Part shown: positions 19,833 to 32,297 of the stretch, in pieces | Layout of the letters: each line of letters opens with the position of its first letter | How positions within the stretch are numbered: the stretch's first letter is position 1 | Source: Peptoniphilus genitalis | Lineage (GTDB): Bacteria > Bacillota > Clostridia > Tissierellales > Peptoniphilaceae | DNA: 64,000 bases | Assembly: GCF_023614525.1 (NCBI RefSeq) | Contig: NZ_CP097885.1 | Span: 680,501-744,500 of the forward strand | Reading direction: 5' to 3' | Program-made: the position numbers and the translations under genes | The notes under the pieces: model-generated | What the model saw: only the letters and a program-made list of their open reading frames with translations | Told to the model about the DNA's origin: nothing | The model's database searches: none

Positions 19833-20633
19833 TTAGTCTCTTGAGTATTGATCTCTTATCCTCTCTCTTAACTCTTCTATCTCTCTTTGTCTTTCTCCTA
19901 GTCTCTTACTTAAGTTAGGGAAGGATTTTAATATTCTCTTTTCTTCTAATTGAGCTTTTCTTTCTTTTAAATCTTTGATCCTGTTTTCAATTTCTATAAA
20001 CTCTGGCTTCTTCTTTAGTTCTTCTTGTCTACTTTCAATTTTGACTGTCTTGTCGTAAACTCTTACTCCAATCTTATCGGATACTTTTTTAATGTCTCTA
20101 CTAATCTTATCTATGGATTTAAATTCTTTATTCAATCCAATAAGTGTAACAATAGTAGCAATTAGATCTAGGGTCATAATTATTACTAAACCAATCCCCA
20201 GATATTTTATAAAAGCATCTGGCACAAAGCCCACAAGTTTTCTTATTAGTGGATGGACTGCTTCGTATAATAGGAAGCAAAACATCCCCCATATTACTGA
20301 AAATTCTAAGCAGACGTAGCCTCCTATGTTTAATTTTCTATCGGAGTAGTCCCACCATCTCTCGTGAAATATTTTTTCAAGCAAGAAGCCTGCCACGAAT
20401 TCTATTAGGGTCGCTATTAACATTGAGCCAAGGAACAAGACCAGTTTGTTCTTCTCTGCTATGTCTGTCAAAAAGTATATTACTGATATGGCACCAAAAC
20501 CATATATGGGACAGTAGGGTCCTGACAAGAAGCCACGGTTAATAAACTTCCCCTTTGTGACTGTGTGGTAGGATACTTCTACTACCCAACCTATGAAGGC
20601 GTAGATAAAAAAATAAATTAAGTAGTCTCTCAT
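19833..20633 (-). CDS. Putative ABC-transporter-type IV membrane protein (CmpB family)
   Basis: The 266-residue protein has five or six transmembrane segments in residues 1-165, with the family hallmarks FIYAFIGWVVEVSYHTV, RGFLSGPYCPIYGFG and RWWDYSDRKLNIGGYVCLEFS. The last 90 residues form a charged coiled coil in the cytoplasm. Members are annotated as putative ABC permeases, but no ATPase lies nearby and the true function is unknown. It lies just upstream of the rRNA promoters on the same strand. Confidence 0.8.
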   Translation of the reverse strand: MRDYLIYFFIYAFIGWVVEVSYHTVTKGKFINRGFLSGPYCPIYGFGAISVIYFLTDIAEKNKLVLFLGSMLIATLIEFVAGFLLEKIFHERWWDYSDRKLNIGGYVCLEFSVIWGMFCFLLYEAVHPLIRKLVGFVPDAFIKYLGIGLVIIMTLDLIATIVTLIGLNKEFKSIDKISRDIKKVSDKIGVRVYDKTVKIESRQEELKKKPEFIEIENRIKDLKERKAQLEEKRILKSFPNLSKRLGERQREIEELRERIRDQYSRD

Positions 20634-20656
20634 GTCTTCCTCTTTCTAATTTCATG

Positions 20657-20688
20657 TAAAAAAAAATATGTTAGTCTTACTAACATAT
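20657..20688 (-). terminator. Terminator after the LuxR-type regulator
   Basis: ATATGTTAG and CTAACATAT pair around TAAGA, followed by nine T on the minus strand. Confidence 0.9.
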
Positions 20689-20697
20689 TATAAACTA

Positions 20698-21225
20698 TTA
20701 ATATTTAATTTGGCTGTAATTTTTTATTATTTCTTTTCTTCCACTGACTCCTAATTTTTTGTAGACAGAAGTTAAGTTGTTCTTTATTGTCTTCTCACTA
20801 ATAAATATTTCTCTTGAGATCTCCTTGTTGGTCTTGCCCAAAATTATTTCTTCTAAAAGCTTTTTCTCTCTTCTGTTAAGAGTTTTTAGTTTTTCAAACT
20901 TATAGCTCCTATTAGTCTTAGCTTCTTTTAAACTTTCTTCTATATAGATGTAGCCTCTTAGGGTCTTATCTATTCCTTCTCTTACTTCATCAGCTGAAGC
21001 CCAATAGCTAAGTAGTGAATAGTCTATTACAAGGGGAATATTTTTCTCGTCTATTAATCTGATCTTATCAACTTCAAGCTTCTCTAAATTCTTGTCTTCA
21101 AAGATTAGGATGTCAAAGTCTTCTCCTGCGTCCTCATAAAAATCAAGGACTTCATATCCTTCTAGGATATTTTGAAGTCCCTTCATTATAATTTCACTTT
21201 TGGTCTCAATAGAAACTCTTGTCAT
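20698..21225 (-). CDS. LuxR/NarL-type DNA-binding regulator with a degenerate receiver domain
   Basis: The 175-residue protein ends in a GerE/LuxR helix-turn-helix (about 112-172: LNRREKKLLEEIILGKTNKEIS, SEKTIKNNLTSVYKKLG). The N-terminal 100 residues look like a receiver fold (FDILIFEDKN) but lack a clear acidic triad, so phosphorylation is doubtful. It overlaps the LacI-type gene by 4 nt (ATGA) and closes a three-gene unit with the lipid kinase. No cognate histidine kinase is adjacent. Targets are unknown. Confidence 0.82.
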   Translation of the reverse strand: MTRVSIETKSEIIMKGLQNILEGYEVLDFYEDAGEDFDILIFEDKNLEKLEVDKIRLIDEKNIPLVIDYSLLSYWASADEVREGIDKTLRGYIYIEESLKEAKTNRSYKFEKLKTLNRREKKLLEEIILGKTNKEISREIFISEKTIKNNLTSVYKKLGVSGRKEIIKNYSQIKY

Positions 21226-22232
21226 CTCAATTCCTTTACACTTTCTCTTTCAAGAATTTGTGATGGAAGTACAAGATTTTCTGATAGGTCGCTTTCCTTC
21301 TTGTCAATTTTCTTTAGGATCTTCCTAATGGAAACTGCACCGATGTCGTAGTAAGGAATCTTTACAGTTGTAAGTTTTGGTCTATAGATATCTGAAATAT
21401 AAGATCCTCCAAATCCTGTTACGGAAATATCATCTGGAGTCTTGTAGCCATTGTCTAACAGCATGTTCATTAGGTGGATGGCAATTGTGTCATAGGATGT
21501 GAAGAAAGCTGTAACTCCTTCCTTCTTAACTGTGTCAAGAATTTTTCCTTCTTCATCTTCTATGTCCTTTGCATCACGACCTTCAACAAAAAGATTTATC
21601 TTCTTTAAGCCAGCTTCTTCCATGGCCCTGTTGTAACCTTCAACTTTTTTCTTTTCAAAAGTCCTGTCATAGTCCTTTCTTACAGCAAGGGAAGCAATAT
21701 TCTTGTGTCCTTTTTCTATTAAAAGCTTAACCATTTCATAGGATGCTTTTTCATAGTCTATTTCTGTTGAGAACTTTTCAATTTCATAGAAGTTTGAAAT
21801 AATTACATAAGGTATCTTGCTTTCTTCAAGTTTGTATTCAAGTTTAGGATTGTGTAGGTTTGAAATTACAATAATGCCTTCAACTTGTTTTTGTGCCAAT
21901 AGGTTGGCAAACTTCATTTCAGATTCTGCGTCACCATAGGAGCTTGATAAAAGTATGTCGTATTTGTACATTCTTCCAACTTCTTCAACCCCTCTTAGGA
22001 TTTGTGAAATAAAATTGGATCCAATGTCTTCTACAATTACACCAATTAAATTTGATTTCTTTGTAACTAAACTTCTCGCAACTTCGTTTGGTTTATAATC
22101 CAAAACGTCAATAGCGTGTAGGACTCTTCTTCGTGCCTCAGGGCTAACAGGTTTTGAGTCATTTATTACCCTTGATACTGTAGATATGGATACATCTGCC
22201 ATTTTTGCTACATCTTTAATTGTAGATGCCAT
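21222..22232 (-). CDS. LacI/CcpA-family transcriptional regulator
   Basis: The 336-residue repressor has the LacI helix-turn-helix (TIKDVAKMADVSISTVSRVI, residues 4-23), the hinge helix YKPNEVARSL, and a periplasmic-binding-protein-like effector domain (LIGVIVEDIGSNFISQILRG onward; GFGGSYISDIYRPKLTTV near 275). Overall layout is CcpA-like, but no sugar operon is nearby to name the effector. It follows the lipid kinase gene by 10 nt and overlaps the LuxR-type gene, an unusual pairing of two regulators in one operon. Confidence 0.9.
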   Translation of the reverse strand: MASTIKDVAKMADVSISTVSRVINDSKPVSPEARRRVLHAIDVLDYKPNEVARSLVTKKSNLIGVIVEDIGSNFISQILRGVEEVGRMYKYDILLSSSYGDAESEMKFANLLAQKQVEGIIVISNLHNPKLEYKLEESKIPYVIISNFYEIEKFSTEIDYEKASYEMVKLLIEKGHKNIASLAVRKDYDRTFEKKKVEGYNRAMEEAGLKKINLFVEGRDAKDIEDEEGKILDTVKKEGVTAFFTSYDTIAIHLMNMLLDNGYKTPDDISVTGFGGSYISDIYRPKLTTVKIPYYDIGAVSIRKILKKIDKKESDLSENLVLPSQILERESVKELR

Positions 22233-22242
22233 AGTTTCCTCC

Positions 22243-23136
22243 TTATGGTACTATTATTTTTAATTTATTTTCCAAAACTTTAAAAGTCATAGGAAGTGTT
22301 GAAGCTTTCTCTCCATCAACATCAATTGTTAGATTTTCATCACTAGATATTTTTATATTTTTAGTCTTTAAGTACATTACCTTGTTATGGTCAACATGTC
22401 GTCCACCCATTAGAGAGGCAAAAAGTTCAGGAACATCAGAAATCCTGATTTCCTTAAAAATAAGTACATCCAGAAATCCATCTGAAATATCTGCCAAGGG
22501 AGCCATTTTTTTAAAGCCTCCAACTGAAGTCGAGTTTGTTATTAGAAACAAAAGTCCTTCAATAGTTCCAGTAAACTCTTCACTTTCTATATAAAAGTTT
22601 AAACTCTTTTTATATTTAAAAATTTTTTCTTCTAAAAGGACCCTTGCACCTTCAAGATAATAAGCCATGTCACCTAAAGTTGCTTTTTTCTCAGCTGAAA
22701 CAGTGTAAGCAATCTCTGTAAGCATACCACCTGCTGCAACATTAATAAAGGCTCTTTCACCAGCAAGTCCCAGGTCAATGGTCTTAGTCTTATAATTTTT
22801 TATCATTTTATAGAAGGCATTGGGGGATGTTGGTAGTCCTTGTGCGTTGGCAAAATCATTTACCGTACCACTTTGAAGGATTCCCAAGGGAATATCCCTA
22901 CCTGATAGGTACATTCCATTTACAACTTCATTTACTGTACCATCTCCACCGCTACAAATTATAAAGTCCTCTCCAGAGTAATCGTAGGCAAACCTAGTGC
23001 CGTCGCCCTCTTCGTGAGTAAATAGGAGTTCAATCTCATACCTGTCCTCACTCATCAACTCTATAAGTTCTAATATTTTGCCTAACGCTGCCCCTCTGCC
23101 TGAGTTTGGGTTGGCAATAATTTTAACTCTCTTCAT
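22243..23136 (-). CDS. Diacylglycerol kinase-family (YegS/DgkB-like) lipid kinase
   Basis: The 297-residue soluble kinase carries IIANPNSGRGAA at the N-terminus, the nucleotide loop ICSGGDGTVNEVVNGM (about 60-75), GTVNDFANA and AAGGMLTEIAYTV. DgkB-type enzymes recycle diacylglycerol from lipoteichoic acid synthesis into phosphatidic acid. Lipid specificity cannot be read here. It is the first gene of a unit with two regulators. Confidence 0.88.
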   Translation of the reverse strand: MKRVKIIANPNSGRGAALGKILELIELMSEDRYEIELLFTHEEGDGTRFAYDYSGEDFIICSGGDGTVNEVVNGMYLSGRDIPLGILQSGTVNDFANAQGLPTSPNAFYKMIKNYKTKTIDLGLAGERAFINVAAGGMLTEIAYTVSAEKKATLGDMAYYLEGARVLLEEKIFKYKKSLNFYIESEEFTGTIEGLLFLITNSTSVGGFKKMAPLADISDGFLDVLIFKEIRISDVPELFASLMGGRHVDHNKVMYLKTKNIKISSDENLTIDVDGEKASTLPMTFKVLENKLKIIVP

Positions 23137-23159
23137 TTTTTCCTCTTGTCTACTTATAA

Positions 23160-23191
23160 AAATAAAAGGAGACGAAGAATAACTCCGTCCC
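23160..23191 (-). terminator. Terminator after the DUF948-like gene
   Basis: GGGACGGAG and CTTCGTCTCC pair with two G-U pairs; T-rich sequence follows on the minus strand. Confidence 0.7.
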
Positions 23192-23195
23192 TAGT

Positions 23196-23690
23196 TTATC
23201 TTAGAAAGACTTCTTTAACAGTCTTTGCAACTTCTCTTAAAATATAAAAATAGTCGATGGCGTTATTTGAACTAAGTGAAATAGTTTTAGCTGTATCAGA
23301 AATAACATCTGATATATTCATAACTGTATTTGACACTCTAAAAGAAGTATCATCGACTTGTCTAGTAATACCGTTAACTGTATCTGAAACAGAACCTACA
23401 GTTGACATAAGTCTTTCGACTTCTGGTTTTACATCATTTACAAGCTTTGTAGCATCAGTTGAAATTGCATTCACATTATCAGAAATATCCTTGGCATTAT
23501 CCATAATGGAAGGAACAGTCTTTATTGTGTGATCAATTTCTCCTTGGTTTCTCTCAACAATTTCATTAACATTCTTTAAAATTTTAAATACATTAATAAG
23601 CACTAAGAATAGTGCAACAAGTGCAGCTATACCAGCTACATAAAGTAGGAAACTAAGTAGGCCACCTATAGTAAATGCTTGATCTAACAT
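23196..23690 (-). CDS. DUF948-like membrane-anchored coiled-coil protein
   Basis: The 164-residue protein has one transmembrane helix (about 10-34) and then a long heptad-rich helix with repeated hydrophobic/Asp-Asn pattern (DISDNVNAISTDATKLVNDV, VSDTVNGITRQVDDTSFRV). This matches DUF948 general-stress proteins in layout. It lies 17 bp downstream of a YtxH-type gene, the partner usually found with DUF948 in Firmicutes. Role unknown; probably envelope stress. Confidence 0.75.
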   Translation of the reverse strand: MLDQAFTIGGLLSFLLYVAGIAALVALFLVLINVFKILKNVNEIVERNQGEIDHTIKTVPSIMDNAKDISDNVNAISTDATKLVNDVKPEVERLMSTVGSVSDTVNGITRQVDDTSFRVSNTVMNISDVISDTAKTISLSSNNAIDYFYILREVAKTVKEVFLR

Positions 23691-23707
23691 CCTATATACC
23701 CCCTATC

Positions 23708-24265
23708 TTATTTTCTTGCTTCTTTTTCTACCTTGTCTTTTGTTTCTTCAACAGATTCTTTTACATTTTCAGCTGATTTTTTTGCTTCTTTTTTAACTTC
23801 TTTAGCGCCTTCTTTTAGGTCTTCTTTAACGTCTTTAGCTGTATCTTTAACTTCTTCTGTTGTATTTTTTACATCATGTTTAATGTCTTCAGCTCCAGCT
23901 CTTACAACTTCGCCAATTGCTTTAGCTTTAGCCTTAGCTACTTCAACATCTTCATCAAATTCATATTTTTTTTGTGCAGCTCTTTCTCTTAAGTCAGCAT
24001 AAGTCTTCTTAGCTTGTTCGCCAGCTTGGTAAGCCTTGAATTCAAGAGTGTCCTTAGCATCATTAGCTGCGTTTAAAGCTTGGTTAGCTGCTTCTTTAGA
24101 TTTGTTTGCTATATCTTCACGAGTCTTTTTACCTTCTTGAGGTGCAAAAAGAATTCCACCAAGTGCTCCTAGTGCAAGACCAGTACCAATTTTTGAAATT
24201 TCTTTAAGTCTTCTTCTTCTAACTGCTTGATTTCTTTTTTCTTCTAAATAATCGAATAATCCCAT
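23708..24265 (-). CDS. YtxH-domain general stress protein
   Basis: The 185-residue protein has the YtxH N-terminal segment (IGTGLALGALGGILFAPQEG, residues 26-45) and then an amphipathic Lys/Glu/Ala-rich coiled coil with 11-residue LEA-like repeats (AKDVKEDLKEGAKEVKKEAK). YtxH proteins are small stress-induced, membrane-associated proteins. GGAGAG lies just before the ATG at 24265. The gene is about 135 bp downstream of the structured RNA. Confidence 0.8.
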   Translation of the reverse strand: MGLFDYLEEKRNQAVRRRRLKEISKIGTGLALGALGGILFAPQEGKKTREDIANKSKEAANQALNAANDAKDTLEFKAYQAGEQAKKTYADLRERAAQKKYEFDEDVEVAKAKAKAIGEVVRAGAEDIKHDVKNTTEEVKDTAKDVKEDLKEGAKEVKKEAKKSAENVKESVEETKDKVEKEARK

Positions 24266-24400
24266 AATAACTCTCCTTTATATTGTTTGTTTGTTATACT
24301 TGTTAATATTTTACCCTTTAACATTTAAATTAATCACATTAACTCAAGATTATTCAAAACAAGAATAAAATTCATATAAATAAACATTTAAAATAATAGT

Positions 24401-24586
24401 AAAAACCGCAATGCCGATACCTAGTTAATTCACACCCGCCAATAATTATGGTGGGTAAAAAACTTGATAGCGTATTCTGACTTCCGCTCAAAGACGGCTT
24501 GTCATAGGACGCTCATACACAGTTTCCCGTGTTTAATTTGTCGGTTGAATTAAATAGGCATTCTTCGTACATCGCAGAATTTACTT
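24401..24586 (-). ncRNA. Structured non-coding RNA of about 185 nt (family unassigned; 6S- or raiA-like)
   Basis: It has a consensus promoter and ends in a U5 run. The ends pair: 24569-24577 with 24406-24414 (9 bp), then 24547-24561 with 24417-24431 (15 positions, one mismatch, one wobble). Inside are three branches: a 6-bp GAAA-tetraloop hairpin at 24517-24532; a compound stem 24501-24512 with 24470-24481 capped by CCG/CGG; and a strong hairpin 24434-24456. No reading frame is preserved. A 6S RNA would have closing stem, central bubble and apical stem; the small hairpins could sit in that bubble. A raiA-type RNA is the other candidate. Confidence 0.72.
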
Positions 24587-24592
24587 AAGTAA

Positions 24593-24621
24593 ATTATAAC
24601 GCAATGAAAGTGTTTTTTCAA
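24593..24621 (-). promoter_or_regulatory. Promoter of the 185-nt RNA
   Basis: TTGAAA, 17 bp, TATAAT, with predicted start near 24586. The -35 box overlaps the stop codon of the pseudouridine synthase gene. Confidence 0.82.
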
Positions 24622-25514
24622 TAAGAGCAGGGAAAAAAGGAAAAATCTTTGGGAAGCTTTGCATAAACTTCCATCTCCTTATTATTCCTTGGGAGTTTAA
24701 ATTTTAATGAATAGGAGTGAAGGGCCTGCCTGTTAATAAAATCTGACTTCTTACCATAAAGACTATCGCCTAGGATAGGGTGACCTATGTGGGCCATGTG
24801 AACTCTTATCTGATGAGTCCTTCCTGTGTGAAGGGTCAAGAGGACTAGGCTCATGTCCTTGTACTCATCTAGGACTTCATAAGAAGTTAGAGATCTTTTT
24901 CCAATCACATAGTTGACTTCACGTCTTATACCGTCTTCACTTGTGGCAATTGGTCCGTCAATAAGTCCTTCCTTCTCTTCAAGAATTCCCTCAACTACAG
25001 CCAGATATTTTTTCTCCACATCTTCTTTAAAGTCGCTAGAAATTTTATCTTGAGCAAAGGAATTTTTTGCTGCAACTACAAGACCTGATGTGTCCCTGTC
25101 AAGTCTATTGACAAACCTGACCTTCCTCTTTAAAACTTCTTCTTCAAAATATCCCAAGAGATAATTCAAGAGAGTCCCATCAGCATCGTCCTTGGCAGTG
25201 TGAGTTACCATAAAGGGTTCTTTATTCACTATGACAAGGTCATCGTCCTCGTAGATGATGTCAAGGTCCCTATGTTCTACTCCTCCATTGGGTTCTTCAT
25301 CTTCAAACCTAAGTGATACAAGGTCGCCCTTCTTTAAAAATTTATTTTTCCTATTTACTCTGGAGTTCAAATAAATATTTCCACTCTTAACTGACTTTCT
25401 TATTAGTCTTGAGGAAAGTCCTCTCTCCTTTAAGAAGTCATTTACCTTTATTTTATTTCCCGAATTTCCGTTGAACTTAAAATTTATAAAATCTTTGGAA
25501 TTTAATCTATACAT
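24618..25514 (-). CDS. RluA-family RNA pseudouridine synthase
   Basis: The 298-residue enzyme has an S4 RNA-binding domain (about 26-75: LKERGLSSRLIRKSVKSG) and the catalytic motif NRLDRDTSGLVV (about 140-151) with the nucleophilic aspartate, then HTGRTHQIRVHMAHIGHPILGD. It isomerises uridines in 23S rRNA or tRNA; the site cannot be named from sequence. It is divergent from nadK. Confidence 0.93.
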   Translation of the reverse strand: MYRLNSKDFINFKFNGNSGNKIKVNDFLKERGLSSRLIRKSVKSGNIYLNSRVNRKNKFLKKGDLVSLRFEDEEPNGGVEHRDLDIIYEDDDLVIVNKEPFMVTHTAKDDADGTLLNYLLGYFEEEVLKRKVRFVNRLDRDTSGLVVAAKNSFAQDKISSDFKEDVEKKYLAVVEGILEEKEGLIDGPIATSEDGIRREVNYVIGKRSLTSYEVLDEYKDMSLVLLTLHTGRTHQIRVHMAHIGHPILGDSLYGKKSDFINRQALHSYSLKFKLPRNNKEMEVYAKLPKDFSFFPCSY

Positions 25515-25589
25515 TATACACCTCTAGTCAAGGGAACTTTATTCGTTTATAATATAAATAATGATAAAAAAAATCAAGGGGGTTTAGTC

Positions 25590-26390
25590 TTGTCAAAAAT
25601 TATAAATATACTTACCAACGCAAATTACGAGTCAAAAAAAACTGCTACAAATTTGCACAAGGTTTTAACAAAATATGGATATGAACCCTTTAACGGTTTC
25701 AAAAAAAATGCTGAGCTTTCTATATGTATAGGGGGCGACGGCTCTTTCATAAAGGCCATCCACAAGAACGACTTTCCAGAAATGCCCTTCGTGGGAATAA
25801 ACACTGGCCACCTAGGTTTTTATCAAGAGATAAAACCTGAAGAAGTTGAAAAATTTGTAAAGGACTACAAGGATGGCAACTACCAAGTTGACGACATCAA
25901 ACTAATCAGGTCTGATATCTACACAAAGAACAAGACCTACAAGTTTTACTCCGTCAACGAAGTTGTCTTAAAGGCTGCTCACTCAAAGACTATTCACATG
26001 AATGTCTTTATAGATAGGAACCACGTGGAAAAATTTTCTGGCGACGGCGTCCTAGTTTCAACTCCATCAGGATCAACTGCCTACAACTTTTCTTCTGGAG
26101 GCGCCATAGTCTATCCAAGTCTTCACGTCTTGCAGATGACTCCCATCTCCCCAATGAACTCAGCTGCATATAGGTCTCTTGGCTCATCAGTTATTGTACC
26201 AGGAGCTCACACAATTTCACTTGTTGTTGAAAAAAGATACAAGGACTCCAACTTACTCTTAGTCGATGGGTCAGAGTATTTCTTCAACAACTTGCACAGG
26301 GTCAACATAAGACTCTCAAACAAGACAATAAAAAAACTTGTCTTTTCAAATAATTCCTACTGGGATAATTTAAAAGACAAGTTCCTATAA
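25590..26390 (+). CDS. nadK: NAD kinase NadK
   Basis: NadK phosphorylates NAD to NADP in the cytoplasm. The 266-residue protein has the GGDGSFIKAIH motif (about 48-58), NTGHLGFYQE (about 71-80) and STPSGSTAYNFSSGGAIVYP (about 156-175). Translation starts at TTG 25590, with AAGGGGG 9 nt upstream; no ATG start fits. Supply of NADP links it to Nfn at the left end of the window. Confidence 0.94.
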   Translation: MSKIINILTNANYESKKTATNLHKVLTKYGYEPFNGFKKNAELSICIGGDGSFIKAIHKNDFPEMPFVGINTGHLGFYQEIKPEEVEKFVKDYKDGNYQVDDIKLIRSDIYTKNKTYKFYSVNEVVLKAAHSKTIHMNVFIDRNHVEKFSGDGVLVSTPSGSTAYNFSSGGAIVYPSLHVLQMTPISPMNSAAYRSLGSSVIVPGAHTISLVVEKRYKDSNLLLVDGSEYFFNNLHRVNIRLSNKTIKKLVFSNNSYWDNLKDKFL

Positions 26391-26393
26391 GAA

Positions 26394-26421
26394 AATCCTG
26401 GTCAAAAACCAGGACTTTTTT
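26394..26421 (+). terminator. Terminator of nadK
   Basis: ATCCTGGT and ACCAGGA pair around AAAAA, followed by seven T. Confidence 0.88.
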
Positions 26422-26455
26422 TATTTTAACTAATAAGTTTAAAGATAAAAATTAC

Positions 26456-26495
26456 AATTTAAAAATTAAAATTTAAAAATTAAAAATTAAAATTT
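26456..26495. repeat. Short AT-only tandem repeat
   Basis: Two direct copies of AATTTAAAAATTAA followed by shorter derivatives of AAATTAA, between two terminators. Probably low-complexity spacer. Confidence 0.6.
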
Positions 26496-26502
26496 ATTTT
26501 AA

Positions 26503-26539
26503 ACACAAAAAATCTCACCCACACAAGATGGATGAGATT
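26503..26539 (-). terminator. Terminator of pyrG
   Basis: AATCTCATCC and GGGTGAGATT pair with one mismatch, followed by a T-run on the minus strand. Confidence 0.85.
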
Positions 26540-26554
26540 TTATTTTTTATATTT

Positions 26555-30234
<3,680 letters not shown>

Positions 30235-30257
30235 ACTTCCCCCTATTAAAAATAAAA

Positions 30258-30290
30258 ACAAAAAAATGGCAATTAATTAAAATTGCCATT
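30258..30290 (-). terminator. Terminator of the two-component operon
   Basis: AATGGCAATT and AATTGCCATT pair, with seven T following on the minus strand, 25 bp before the glutamine synthetase start. Confidence 0.85.
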
Positions 30291-30353
30291 ATGAAAAACC
30301 TGTGGTTTCTTTTTATTTTATTTCAATTTAAAAACTTTGTCAATAAAATATAG

Positions 30354-31571
30354 TCAATCAGAATCCCTTAAGAGGAGGACGTGGACCTCGAACCACTGAC
30401 CGTGGATTGACACCTTGACTTCTCCACCGAGAAGCTCTGCCAAGTTCTTCACTATGTTAAGACCAAGTCCTGATCCTTCAGAGTGTCGTGACCTGTCAGC
30501 CTTTAAGAGTTCTTCAAAAAGTTCATCAGAATTCATATTTAGTTTTTCATCTACAATGTTCTTCACATAAAATTCTATGGTTGACTCTCTTTCTATTACA
30601 CCAGCAAGGACTCTTGTGCCAGGTCTTGCGTGCTTAGCAGCATTGGAAAATAAATTTTCAACAATTCTCACAAAGAGATTTACGTCAGTGTAAATTAAAA
30701 TTTCATCGCTTGCTGACTTGTAAGAAAATTCCAAGTCCCTCTTCTCGAAGAGGGAGTCGTAATCTCCATAGATTTGTAAAATCATCTCGTTTAATTCAAC
30801 TAAGGACTTCTCAATAGATAGGTTACCCGTGCTTGTCTTGGAAGCAAAGACCAAGTCAACGATTAAGTCCTTTAACCTAGTTGAGTTCCTCTTGAGTATT
30901 GCAACAAAATTCTTCGCCTCGTCATCAAGGACTTCCTTCTTGGACAAGAGGTCGGCGTAATTTATTATAGAAGTGAGAGGAGTCTTTAAGTCGTGAGAAA
31001 TATTTGTAATCAAATCAACCTTAAACCTCTCGGACCTAAAGTTTTCTTCCAGCCTTAACCTGTCACGGACCTTAAAGTCTTCCATTAAGACAGTGATTTT
31101 GTCCAGGTATTCATTCTCAAAGGGGCTGGGGATTTCAAATTCATAGCCATAGAGGATGGATTCTATGAGCTCAATGGAAAGAGCATTTTGAGCAAACTGA
31201 ACTTCCACAATAATAACCGCCCTTAAAATCATAAAGAGTAGGACGTTTAAAAGGACTATATCACTTTTTATCAAGCTGTAAAAAATTATGTACATAATTA
31301 TTAGGGTAACATTTAAGGTCCCAAAGAGTCTGAAATTTTTAAAACGCCTATACTTGTAGAGGTTGTAGGTAAAAATTGTATCCAAGAGTTTCTTTCTCTT
31401 GATCTTTAAGAGGGCAAAAATTAAAGTTACAGTCCAAGCTAGGATAAAGTGCTTGTTGATGTTAAAGAGTTCAAAAATAATTACAGAGGACACAAAAATA
31501 TTTTCAAGAAAGACCCTATCTATTAAATCGAGGAATAGGTCTCTCATAAAAACTTTAAAATCAGATAACAT
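30354..31571 (-). CDS. Membrane sensor histidine kinase
   Basis: The 405-residue kinase has about four N-terminal membrane helices (about 20-145) and almost no extracellular domain, so it probably senses the membrane or a partner. HisKA follows (ISHDLKTPLTSIINYADLL near 193; histidine phosphoacceptor) and an HATPase domain with NAAKHARPGT and GSGLGLNIVKNLAELLGG. It overlaps the response regulator by one base (TAATG). The compact sensor resembles peptide-antibiotic sensing kinases, but no ABC exporter is adjacent. Confidence 0.9.
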   Translation of the reverse strand: MLSDFKVFMRDLFLDLIDRVFLENIFVSSVIIFELFNINKHFILAWTVTLIFALLKIKRKKLLDTIFTYNLYKYRRFKNFRLFGTLNVTLIIMYIIFYSLIKSDIVLLNVLLFMILRAVIIVEVQFAQNALSIELIESILYGYEFEIPSPFENEYLDKITVLMEDFKVRDRLRLEENFRSERFKVDLITNISHDLKTPLTSIINYADLLSKKEVLDDEAKNFVAILKRNSTRLKDLIVDLVFASKTSTGNLSIEKSLVELNEMILQIYGDYDSLFEKRDLEFSYKSASDEILIYTDVNLFVRIVENLFSNAAKHARPGTRVLAGVIERESTIEFYVKNIVDEKLNMNSDELFEELLKADRSRHSEGSGLGLNIVKNLAELLGGEVKVSIHGQWFEVHVLLLRDSD

Positions 31572-32263
31572 TACTTGACCTCAATCTTATAGCCCATCCC
31601 ATAAACAGATTTAATTAGGTCAGGCTTCCTTGGATTGATTTCAATCTTGTCACGCAAGTGGGAGATGTGAACAGAAATTATTTTTCTAACATCAATAGCT
31701 TCTTCTTCCCAGACCCTTTCATAAATCTCATTAGAAGAAAAAACTCTTCCAGGATTTTTTGCAAGCAAGTAAAGAATCTTGTATTCATAAGGAGTTAGGT
31801 TAGCAAGTTCATCTTCAACACGAACTTCCTTGGAGTCGTCAAAAATTGAAACTCTGCCAATTTTTAAGTCTCCAGTCTTTATGTCTGATGCACCAAGAGA
31901 AAAATACCTTCTTATAAGAGAGTTGACTCTCGCTGTAAGCTCAACTGCATTAAAGGGCTTAGTGATGTAATCGTCGGCTCCAACATTTAGGCCCACAATC
32001 TTATCTGTGACTTCACCCTTAGCCGATAAAACAATTATTGGAATATTTGTCTTCTCCCTCATCTTCATTATGAGGGTAATTCCATCCATAACAGGCATCA
32101 TTATGTCAATGATTGCAAGGTGAATTTCATTCTCCTTAATAATTTCAAGAGCTCTAGCCCCATCTTCTGCTGTGAAGACCTTGTAGCCCTCGGCTTTCAA
32201 ATAAATTTTTATTGCGTCTAAGATATCTTTCTCGTCGTCGCAAACTAATATATTGTAGTTCAT
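31571..32263 (-). CDS. OmpR/PhoB-type response regulator
   Basis: The 230-residue regulator has a receiver domain (ILVCDDEKDILDAIKIYL; phosphoacceptor Asp in LAIIDIMMPVMDG near 52; Lys in ITKPFNAVEL near 102) and a winged-helix DNA-binding domain (LTPYEYKILYLLAKNPGRVF, ISVHISHLRDKIE). ATG 32263 is preceded by AGGTGAT; frames opening further upstream lack a site and cross the divergent promoter. It is the first gene of the two-component operon. Confidence 0.93.
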   Translation of the reverse strand: MNYNILVCDDEKDILDAIKIYLKAEGYKVFTAEDGARALEIIKENEIHLAIIDIMMPVMDGITLIMKMREKTNIPIIVLSAKGEVTDKIVGLNVGADDYITKPFNAVELTARVNSLIRRYFSLGASDIKTGDLKIGRVSIFDDSKEVRVEDELANLTPYEYKILYLLAKNPGRVFSSNEIYERVWEEEAIDVRKIISVHISHLRDKIEINPRKPDLIKSVYGMGYKIEVK

Positions 32264-32297
32264 AGTATCACCTAATCCTATTTTATCATTTAATGAT

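Noticed and set aside
24401-24586. SRP RNA, tmRNA or RNase P RNA
   Set aside because: The conserved apical motif of SRP RNA, the tag frame of tmRNA and the core motifs of RNase P RNA are all absent, and the length is wrong for the last two.
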